DNA from: GCA-2688775 sp035288865
GTDB taxonomy: Archaea > Nanobdellota > Nanobdellia > Woesearchaeales > GW2011-AR4
Direction: 5' to 3'
NCBI GenBank assembly: GCA_035288865.1
Contig: DATDZA010000012.1
Coordinates: 52,515 to 116,514, forward strand
Length of the DNA stretch: 64,000 nucleotides
A model generated the notes under the pieces. It did not search any database, was not told the DNA's origin, and was given only the letters and a program-made list of their open reading frames with translations. Shown piece after piece: positions 8,973-17,014 of the stretch; position 1 is the first letter of the stretch, and each line of letters begins with the position of its first letter. The translations under genes were made by a program, and so were the position numbers.

Positions 8973-9794
8973 TCATTCCACAGCACTGGTAACAATTTTT
9001 TGTGATTTTAGCTTGTTGAATAATTCAAATGCCTCGTCCGCAGTGTAGCCATCGTGAACAACGGCCCTGACAGACTGCATCATTGCAATTGGATTTTCAG
9101 ACTGGAAAATATTTCTGCCCATGTCAACTCCCGCAGCGCCTTTAGCTATTGCATTGTAAGACATCTCCAAGGCTTCTTTTTCTGGAATTTTTTTTCCTCC
9201 GGCAATAACAATCGGGACAGGACAGCCTTCAACAACTTTGTCAAAATCCTCAGCGCAGTAATATGTTTTGACTATGTGGGCACCAATTTCAGCGGCGATT
9301 CTGCACGCTAATCCAAGGTATCTTGCATCTCGTGCCATATCCTTTCCTACTGCTGTAATTGCCAGTACGGGCATGCCATAATCTTCAGCCTCATTGACTA
9401 ATCTTCCTAAATTTGAAATTGTCCTGTCTTCATTTTTTTCTCCTACAAAAATAGAGATTCCAACTCCAACAGCATTCAGCCTCAATGCCTCTTTCATTGA
9501 AGTTGTTATGTCTTCATTTGACAGCTCGCCAAGAACACTCGGGCCGCCGGAAACTCTCAAGAAAATCGGTGTATTTGCAATTGGAGAAATGCAATTTCTT
9601 AAAACGCCCCTTGTGACAAACAAGGAATCGCAATACGGCAGCAAAGGCGCTATTGTTTCCCGTGGCTTTTTCAGTCCAGTTGTCGGGCCCTGAAAATATC
9701 CGTGATCGACAGCAAGCATCACAGTCCGCTGGCTTTTCTGGTTAAAAATTCTTGCCAGCCTGTTCTTCATTCCCCAGTCCATTTGAATTACCAT
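8973..9794 (-). CDS. LsrF/DeoC-family class I aldolase (or thiolase)
   Basis: A 273-residue TIM-barrel enzyme closely resembling E. coli LsrF by recalled sequence: DWGMKNRLARIFN, VDHGYFQGPTTGL, GKDMARDARYLGLACRIAAE, the Schiff-base Lys in HIVKTYY, CPVPIVIAGGKKIPE and GVDMGRNIFQSENPIAMM. LsrF itself is the thiolase that ends autoinducer-2 degradation, but its fold and lysine are those of class I fructose-bisphosphate-type aldolases. Placed directly after an MtnA-type isomerase, it is a good candidate for cleaving methylthioribulose- or deoxyribulose-1-phosphate to DHAP and an aldehyde. The substrate is inferred. A TATA-like TTTATAAA is about 23 bases upstream. Confidence 0.85.
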   Translation of the reverse strand: MVIQMDWGMKNRLARIFNQKSQRTVMLAVDHGYFQGPTTGLKKPRETIAPLLPYCDSLFVTRGVLRNCISPIANTPIFLRVSGGPSVLGELSNEDITTSMKEALRLNAVGVGISIFVGEKNEDRTISNLGRLVNEAEDYGMPVLAITAVGKDMARDARYLGLACRIAAEIGAHIVKTYYCAEDFDKVVEGCPVPIVIAGGKKIPEKEALEMSYNAIAKGAAGVDMGRNIFQSENPIAMMQSVRAVVHDGYTADEAFELFNKLKSQKIVTSAVE

Positions 9795-9832
9795 ATATGT
9801 AAAAGATTAATTGATTTATAAAGGTTGTTGGT

Positions 9833-10909
9833 TTATTTATTTCTCAGAAATCCCAAAATCTCATTGTCAACCGGTTTTATAATCCCATTTTCAGTTATAA
9901 TCCCGGTTATGTATCTAGCAGGCGTCACATCAAAAGCAGGATTTTTTGCAGAGCTGTCTTCCGGGGCAATCCTGATTTTCCTAAATTTTTTATTTTCATC
10001 AGTCCCTGAGATATACAAAACTTCATTTTCACTTCTGTCCTCAATGTGAATATCTTCTCCGGTCTTGCAGTCAGCATCAAATGTCGAAATTGGAGCGGCA
10101 ACATAAAAAGGAATATTATTTTCTTTTGCCAGTACAGCTTTTTCATAAGTGCCTATCTTGTTTGCAACGTCGCCATTCATTGCAATCCTGTCCGCCCCGA
10201 CAATTGCAAAATCAATCTCATTTTTTTTCATAAAATAGCCGGCTGCATTGTCCACAATTATTGAATGCGGAATTTTTTCCTGTGCCAATTCCCACGCAGT
10301 CAGGGAAGAGCCTTGGTTTCTGGGCCTTGTCTCATCGACATAAACAAAAAGGTTTTTTCCGCTGTAATGCGCAAGCCTTATCGGAGACAATGCTGTGCCA
10401 AAATCAACACAGGCAAGCGCGCCCGCATTGCAATGCGTCAGAATATTTTGATTGTTTTTTATTAAATTATTTCCATGCTCCCCAATCTTCCTGCATATTT
10501 CAGCGCTCCAGTCCGCGTATTCCACCGCCGCTTCAAAAGCTTTCATTTTGGAATTTGTTATGCTGCCTTCAGCAAACATTTTGGATTTCACATAACTTAA
10601 GGCATAATTTAAATCATTTGCAGTAGGCCTTGTAGAATTCAATGCATTATGCGCTTCCTGAGTATGTATTACAAAATCTTCAAAATTCTCTCCTTCATAA
10701 TGCAAGGCAGCCTGTGCCAATCCGAATGCGCCAGCCGCGCCGATAGCAGGCGCCCCCCTAACAATCATAGTCTTTATTGCATTTGCCGTATCTAAGTAAT
10801 TTTTTGATCGGTAAATTTCAAATTTAAAAGGCAGCAGCAGCTGATTTATCATATAGACGGAAGTGTCCCGCATCCAGACCGTCCTGTAGTTTAGATTGTT
10901 TATCAGCAT
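9833..10909 (-). CDS. mtnA: S-methyl-5-thioribose-1-phosphate isomerase (MtnA/eIF2B-like)
   Basis: A 358-residue protein that converts methylthioribose-1-phosphate to methylthioribulose-1-phosphate. MtnA hallmarks are IVRGAPAIGAAGAFG, ILTHCNAGALAC with the catalytic Cys, VDETRPRNQGSSLTAWEL, VGADRIAMNGDVANKIGTY with the catalytic Asp, FYVAAPISTFD and NPAFDVTPARYITGIITE. These fit MtnA better than archaeal ribose-1,5-bisphosphate isomerase. It is the first gene of the minus-strand salvage series and is divergent from adenine phosphoribosyltransferase 81 bases away, so the shared region may coordinate both. Confidence 0.9.
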   Translation of the reverse strand: MLINNLNYRTVWMRDTSVYMINQLLLPFKFEIYRSKNYLDTANAIKTMIVRGAPAIGAAGAFGLAQAALHYEGENFEDFVIHTQEAHNALNSTRPTANDLNYALSYVKSKMFAEGSITNSKMKAFEAAVEYADWSAEICRKIGEHGNNLIKNNQNILTHCNAGALACVDFGTALSPIRLAHYSGKNLFVYVDETRPRNQGSSLTAWELAQEKIPHSIIVDNAAGYFMKKNEIDFAIVGADRIAMNGDVANKIGTYEKAVLAKENNIPFYVAAPISTFDADCKTGEDIHIEDRSENEVLYISGTDENKKFRKIRIAPEDSSAKNPAFDVTPARYITGIITENGIIKPVDNEILGFLRNK

Positions 10910-10960
10910 TACAAAATCAGCATATGGCGATCGTTTAAAAACATTGTCAAACAGAAAAAC

Positions 10961-10970
10961 TATAAATATA
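10961..10970 (+). promoter_or_regulatory. TATA box of the apt gene
   Basis: TATAAATATA is centred 26 bases before the ATG at 10991, consistent with a leaderless transcript. It lies in the intergenic region shared with divergent mtnA. Confidence 0.6.
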
Positions 10971-10990
10971 AGGTGAAATTGTTTTGAATT

Positions 10991-11518
10991 ATGGACTTAA
11001 AAAAAACTATAAGAACGGTCCCAAACTGGCCGAGGCAGGGGGTAATGTTCAGGGATATTACAACATTATTAAAAGACGCTAACGCCTTTAACTATGTCAT
11101 TGATAAATTATGTGAAAGATATAAATATAAGAGGATTGATTTGATTGCAGGCATAGAAAGCAGAGGATTTATTTTTGGAGGCGCAATTGCCCATAAATTG
11201 CAAAAAGGATTTATTCCAATTAGAAAGGAAGGAAAGCTGCCCCACAGTACAGAAAAAGAAAGTTATGAATTGGAATACGGCAGGGCAACTATTGAAGTTC
11301 ACGCTGATGCTATTCCAAAAGGAGCAAAAATTCTGGTTGTTGATGATTTAATCGCGACAGCCGGTACCTTGGTTGCCTCTATTAACCTAATAGAAAAGCT
11401 GGGCGGGCAAGTAGTAGAATGTGCCGTTATAATTGAACTGCCGGATTTGGGTGGCAGGGAAAAAGTAGAAGCGAAAGGCTGCAAGTTATATTCACTCATA
11501 AAGTTTGAGGGAGAGTAA
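10991..11518 (+). CDS. apt: Adenine phosphoribosyltransferase
   Basis: A 175-residue enzyme that joins adenine and PRPP to give AMP. Family features are IRTVPNWPRQGVMFRDIT near the N-terminus, GIESRGFIFGGAIAHKL, IPIRKEGKLPH, and the PRPP-binding motif ILVVDDLIATAGT. The length is normal for Apt. Located beside MTA phosphorylase and MtnA, it would recover the adenine that MTA phosphorylase releases. It is transcribed divergently from mtnA. Confidence 0.9.
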   Translation: MDLKKTIRTVPNWPRQGVMFRDITTLLKDANAFNYVIDKLCERYKYKRIDLIAGIESRGFIFGGAIAHKLQKGFIPIRKEGKLPHSTEKESYELEYGRATIEVHADAIPKGAKILVVDDLIATAGTLVASINLIEKLGGQVVECAVIIELPDLGGREKVEAKGCKLYSLIKFEGE

Positions 11519-11812
11519 TTACTCAAACGAATTCTTATCAAAAACAGCAAACCCGGTTACTTTGTTCTCAATCTTGAATCCGTTACAGTCTTTTGTTTCA
11601 TCTGCTTTTAAAATCTTTCCATTGCAGTTTACAAACAGTTCATCCCTGCAATATCTTAAATTATCTTTTTCTTCGCAAACTGCTGATGTAAATGTATTGA
11701 ACTGAAAGTTATTTTTTGGTGTTTTTATTTTAATATTATCTTCGCTTATAGCGATTAAACTAAATAAAGAAATTATCACAATCACTAACAAAATAATTAC
11801 CAGCCCCCTCAT
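11519..11812 (-). CDS. Small secreted or membrane-anchored Cys-containing protein
   Basis: 97 residues: a hydrophobic N-terminal segment (residues 3-22, LVIILLVIVIISLFSLIAI) serving as signal or anchor, then an extracytoplasmic domain with four cysteines (CEEKDNLRYC, then FVNCNG and KDCNGF), a pattern suiting two disulfides. The C-terminus has VTGFAVFDK. The family is not recognised. Its stop abuts the stop of apt; upstream on the same strand is the aIF2-gamma gene with a 31-base gap. Confidence 0.6.
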   Translation of the reverse strand: MRGLVIILLVIVIISLFSLIAISEDNIKIKTPKNNFQFNTFTSAVCEEKDNLRYCRDELFVNCNGKILKADETKDCNGFKIENKVTGFAVFDKNSFE

Positions 11813-11843
11813 GGGACAAGGTAAGAAATATCAGTTTAAAAAA

Positions 11844-13109
<1,266 letters not shown>

Positions 13110-13300
13110 GTTTTAATTTAAAATTTGGATTTCGGTTTTTTTATTTTCAGTATAGGGAACTTGACACTTTAAAATTTTTTCAATATTCTCTACAATTAAA
13201 ATTCTTTAGGGAGGGAACATTCTTATTGCACCAGATGAGTTTTTTTCCGCCCTCCACCCACCCATAAATATAGAAGGCTAATAGTGCTTAATTAAAAAAA

Positions 13301-13714
13301 TTACTCTTTCTTTTCTTCTTTTGCTTCGGCTTTTTCTGGAACGCCAAGAGCTTCGTGAAGTTTTTTCGTGCCCGACTTTGTTACTTTAAGGTTAATTTGT
13401 GAAATTTTATCATGGATTTTATGACCGCAGACTGTTTTCCTTCTTTTGATTCCCTTACCAGCGCCTCGAAAACCAGTCCCTCCCAAAATCGTCATTTTTT
13501 TTCTAGTTCCTAAAATTCCCCTCCTCATTGGGAAACCGCAGTAATCCGAGCCACCTGTAATCTGGAACTCAAAGCTCGGGACTTCAAACGAATCCCCTTT
13601 GACAGTTTCGCCCAAATTCAAGCCAATGAAATGGCTTGCCAGTTCATCCTTTATTTCCTTCTGGAATGTTTTTCCCGTTGCCGGGTCTGAAATGCACAAT
13701 TTAAAGCTAGCCAT
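13301..13714 (-). CDS. rps6e: Ribosomal protein S6e
   Basis: 137 residues from the ATG at 13714, which has GGAGGT about 9 bases upstream; an in-frame extension to 13783 is unlikely to be translated. Family features are FKLCISDPATGKTFQKEI, GLNLGETVKGDSF, FQITGGSDYCGFPMRRGI and GKGIKRRKTVCG. The C-terminus is Glu/Lys-rich. It is a small-subunit component shared by archaea and eukaryotes. It is upstream of aIF2-gamma on the same strand, a common archaeal arrangement. Confidence 0.93.
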   Translation of the reverse strand: MASFKLCISDPATGKTFQKEIKDELASHFIGLNLGETVKGDSFEVPSFEFQITGGSDYCGFPMRRGILGTRKKMTILGGTGFRGAGKGIKRRKTVCGHKIHDKISQINLKVTKSGTKKLHEALGVPEKAEAKEEKKE

Positions 13715-13857
13715 AATAATTTTACCTCCGAATTTATAACGGGTCACGTGAAACGAGCCGCATTTAAATACTTTACTGGTCAAAGGGTTATATCAGATAA
13801 GACTCTGAAAGCCTGACTTTTCTGGCAGAAAGTGCCTAAAAAATAATATTTACTACT

Positions 13858-14544
13858 TCATTCTTTCGGTATTAATCTTTTAAAAAACAAATTTTCCATC
13901 TCATTTGAACTTATTTTTTCTAATATGTAGTCGGGTAATAACTGCACTAATCTACCTTCACATTTTCTAACTATCTCTGCAGCAGAAGATTTTCCTGAGA
14001 TGATATAGATTAATGGAGAATTTGATGCAACACTTGATGTTACATGTTGGATAACGCTCCTTTCACTATCTTCTTTTTTAACAAACAGAACGTGCTTGTT
14101 AATATTTTTCAAAACATAGATTATTTTATCTTTAAAATCAATTATCGAACTCATATTGTCAATTAAAATGCCTATATACCTATTCAAAATACCATTCTCT
14201 ACGAATTGTGCAATGCGTACGCCATTAACCTCAAATTTATCAAATATTTTATTTCTTAAATTGTTTCTCCTATCCTTCTTACTGTGTAATTTTCTTAATG
14301 TTAATCCCATATTAACAATAAATAATATTTCTTTATCGCTTACGTATTCTTTATAAAAACTTAATTCGCCAGAATGATATTGTTCTTTGACTAAGTTTAT
14401 TGTTTCTTCGTCCTGTATGAATGCCAGTTTTTTGTCCTTTAATTTTATTACAAAACTCTTAATCGCATCAAAAGTCCAATCTATCGTACCTTTTACTGCT
14501 CCAGCAAAGGCACTTTCTATTGGATCCTCAGAAGACATCTCCAA
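13858..14544 (-). CDS. Unknown protein, second gene of a coupled pair
   Basis: A soluble, highly charged protein of 228 residues with an Asp/Glu/Lys/Ile-rich composition. The N-terminus is acidic (MEMSSEDPIESAF), the middle is rich in KKDRRNNLRNKIF, and the C-terminus has LVQLLPDYILEKI. No recognisable motif or membrane segment. Its start lies inside the last codons of the upstream 79-residue gene (17-base overlap), which implies translational coupling and a joint function. Family unknown. Confidence 0.55.
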   Translation of the reverse strand: MEMSSEDPIESAFAGAVKGTIDWTFDAIKSFVIKLKDKKLAFIQDEETINLVKEQYHSGELSFYKEYVSDKEILFIVNMGLTLRKLHSKKDRRNNLRNKIFDKFEVNGVRIAQFVENGILNRYIGILIDNMSSIIDFKDKIIYVLKNINKHVLFVKKEDSERSVIQHVTSSVASNSPLIYIISGKSSAAEIVRKCEGRLVQLLPDYILEKISSNEMENLFFKRLIPKE

Positions 14545-14767
14545 ACTCCTCTATATATTTGGATAGACTCAACTCATTGTTGTCCAGAATGATTATACTA
14601 CCTGGCAATATAACCATATTATCTAATTTAATTGGTACGTCCAGATATCTATCAAGAAGTTTTTTCCCAGATTCTAAAACAAACTCGCCGTCGGAGTCGT
14701 ACCCTAATTCCCTTAGTAATTCTATTTTTGAGTCTTTAGAAACCTCTTTCAGTGATAGTCTTTCCAT
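14528..14767 (-). CDS. Small unknown protein, first gene of a coupled pair
   Basis: 79 residues: a helical, charged N-terminus (LSLKEVSKDSKIELLRELGYD), then a beta-type region LDNMVILPGSIIILDNNELSL that looks like a small globular fold. AAGGAG stands 7 bases before the ATG. It overlaps the downstream 228-residue gene. The small-then-large layout resembles toxin-antitoxin or sensor pairs, but no homology is recognised. Confidence 0.55.
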   Translation of the reverse strand: MERLSLKEVSKDSKIELLRELGYDSDGEFVLESGKKLLDRYLDVPIKLDNMVILPGSIIILDNNELSLSKYIEEFGDVF

Positions 14768-14931
14768 TTTTTATTCTCCTTGTTAGTTATATACAATTTT
14801 TAATTATACTGTTTTTGTTTATAAATCTTGCGAATTTAAGCAATTTATTTATTTTCTTTTCTTATTTTTCTGGCGGGATGAGTCCAAGTCACCAATATAC
14901 ACTTTTTATGGGCTATTTGATCAAAGACAGG

Positions 14932-16668
14932 TCAAAATTTAGCTGTTGCCAGTCCTGCCTTATAGCTTGGCACTGAGATGGAATGCCCCTCTACATACAT
15001 TAATAGTCTTTTGAAATAATAAAATGACATTCCAGCCAACACAAATGGAACAAGATTCATCCATACGCTCAAGTTAAAAGTGAACATTGCAAACGGGAAT
15101 AGCATTGCCGAGAAAAATAACACTAGCGCGATTAACAAATTGTTTAATATCCTGTAGCATTTTGCAAGATTTTTTGAACTGTCAACATTTGTCAGTATAA
15201 CTGCCAAAACGTGATGTATTTCCTTTAATCTTTTATAAAGTAAATTAAGCAAATATCCAAATATTATGAGGCTCAATCCATAAAACACATACAAGAATAT
15301 CGGGGCTAACCCGGACTTAATCAACAATGAAAACTGCCTAAATATCAAAAATGCGAACAGCAAGACTATTCCGAGCATTAAAGCAAGCTTTGACTCCGAC
15401 TTGAGCTTATTGGTGAAAAAGTTTTCTATTTCTGTCTGGTCAAAGAATCTTCGCATGTATCCGGACAGTTTCTCCAACCTTAATTTGCCCCTTGAAGAAA
15501 CTCTTGCATTAAACGATGAATGAATTTTCTCGCTGTGGTTTATCCCTATTGACATTATTATGGCGGTTGTGAATATTATTGCTGCAGTTATTGTAACCAA
15601 ATCAATTCCCAGGCCGAATTTCTGGCCTTCTTTTGCCACAAGCAGGGAAAATTCTCCGACTGATATCATGGCAATGCTGGAAAAAAGAGGCTGGTCATCC
15701 TTAAAATTAGCCAATAGCATTGTCACAAATCCGACTGCTACGAATCTTGAAACTATGACCGTCAATAATAATACGCCGATTAGAGGAAGATAGTATTTAA
15801 CCGTGGCAAAATCTACCAGAGTCCCCATTGATATGAAAAATATGGACGTGAATATCAAAGCTAAGGGCTTGACTGCCTTCCCGTATTCTTTTGCATTCGG
15901 CAGTGAGGCAATCAGGCTGCCCGCAAGAAATGCCCCTGCTGATGGGGTCAATCCAAGAAATAATGCAAACCAGCTGAATAAAGCTCCCAAGGCTAGGGAT
16001 AGTAAAACCAGCACGGATTCGTCATTGCTGTTTTTCCGTACTGTAATTATAATATATTTCAAAACTTTCATCATTATAATGTACGCAAAAATTAATATAG
16101 CAACCGAAAAAATTATTTTTTCAAATATCGGCAATATTCCGGCAGTAGAATCTTTTACTCCCGAAAAAAATGTCAGTGTAAAAACAGCAAGTATATCTTC
16201 TATTATAAGCACTGCAATTAACAGTGGAACTTCTTTCCTGCTGAACATTTCTTTCTGTTCCAGCACTTTCACAATAACGACCGTGCTGCTGAAGGAGAGA
16301 ATTACTCCAATAAACAAAGCCACTTTTACGCTGAATCCCATTAATAGAGTTGCCTGATATCCAAAAAACAAAACAATCGCAAATTTTAGCAGGCCTATTA
16401 AAACAGACCTTGCACCAAGCCTTAGAAGTTTGGAAATATCAAATTCCATGCCAATAGTAAACAGCATCAGGATTGCCCCAATTTCTGCCATGGCTGTAAT
16501 CATATTAACATTTTCAACTAACTTAAGGGAATGGGGACCCACTATTGCCCCAACTAATAATAGCCCAAACACAGCAGGCTGCTTAAATCTTGTAGCTATA
16601 ATTCCGCCTACTACAGCGCACAAGAAGAGTATGCCCAAGCTAACAAGTTCAGTTGCCATTTTTAACAC
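14932..16668 (-). CDS. Kef/CPA2-family cation:proton antiporter
   Basis: A 578-residue integral membrane protein. Residues 1-385 contain about 12 helices with CPA2 features: FKQPAVFGLLLVGAIVGP, ILMLFTIGMEFD, SSTVVIVKVLEQKE, the charged ALLIIEDILAV-type helix (LLIAVLIIEDILAV), and SAGAFLAGSL. The C-terminus has no TrkA-N/RCK nucleotide-binding domain. Instead a charged linker is followed by four more predicted helices (about 425-555), which is unusual for Kef-type proteins. It likely exchanges K+ or Na+ for H+. The start is at Met1 or Met4. Confidence 0.85.
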   Translation of the reverse strand: MLKMATELVSLGILFLCAVVGGIIATRFKQPAVFGLLLVGAIVGPHSLKLVENVNMITAMAEIGAILMLFTIGMEFDISKLLRLGARSVLIGLLKFAIVLFFGYQATLLMGFSVKVALFIGVILSFSSTVVIVKVLEQKEMFSRKEVPLLIAVLIIEDILAVFTLTFFSGVKDSTAGILPIFEKIIFSVAILIFAYIIMMKVLKYIIITVRKNSNDESVLVLLSLALGALFSWFALFLGLTPSAGAFLAGSLIASLPNAKEYGKAVKPLALIFTSIFFISMGTLVDFATVKYYLPLIGVLLLTVIVSRFVAVGFVTMLLANFKDDQPLFSSIAMISVGEFSLLVAKEGQKFGLGIDLVTITAAIIFTTAIIMSIGINHSEKIHSSFNARVSSRGKLRLEKLSGYMRRFFDQTEIENFFTNKLKSESKLALMLGIVLLFAFLIFRQFSLLIKSGLAPIFLYVFYGLSLIIFGYLLNLLYKRLKEIHHVLAVILTNVDSSKNLAKCYRILNNLLIALVLFFSAMLFPFAMFTFNLSVWMNLVPFVLAGMSFYYFKRLLMYVEGHSISVPSYKAGLATAKF

Positions 16669-17014
16669 TAGTTTTTGTAATTCTTAATTTTAATATCTGA
16701 TGATTTACGAAATTCCCAACGTTTAAACTTTTTTAAGTATATTGGTATACAAAAATGTATATTAGTTCTGTTAAAATGTAATAACTTATATTTAAAGCTT
16801 TCGGTAGTTCATACGTAAGTACGAGTCGAAGTAGAGTTATTTGCTATATAGAAGAGAAAATAGAGGAACGAGAAAGAACGGTTTAATTCCAAATTACTGT
16901 TACTATAATAGGTTGAAAGTCAATCTTACTGTCAGATAATCTTATATAAATCTTGATTCCAAACCGAACTTTCTCGAAAGCTTTTTATCCTTACAAAAAA
17001 CTTATTTCTTTATT
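16669..17014. other. Intergenic region between divergent genes
   Basis: 346 bases separating the antiporter (minus) from the lipase-like gene (plus). It is AT-rich. CTTATATAAATC at about 16941-16952 and CTTTTTATCC at about 16980 are TATA-like elements for the plus-strand gene. A GTATATTGGTATACA stretch near 16736 is partly palindromic. I see no credible small gene or RNA here. Confidence 0.5.

Noticed and set aside
13208..13282. GGGAGGG..CCCTCC long-range repeat and an 18-codon frame (MGGWRAEKNSSG) downstream of S6e
   Set aside because: The stem spans a loop of about 35 bases and the frame is too short to support; it may be part of the S6e 3' end but I cannot show function.
13715..13783. N-terminal extension of S6e
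   Set aside because: It would include the GGAGGT ribosome-binding site of the internal ATG, and homologues begin at that ATG.
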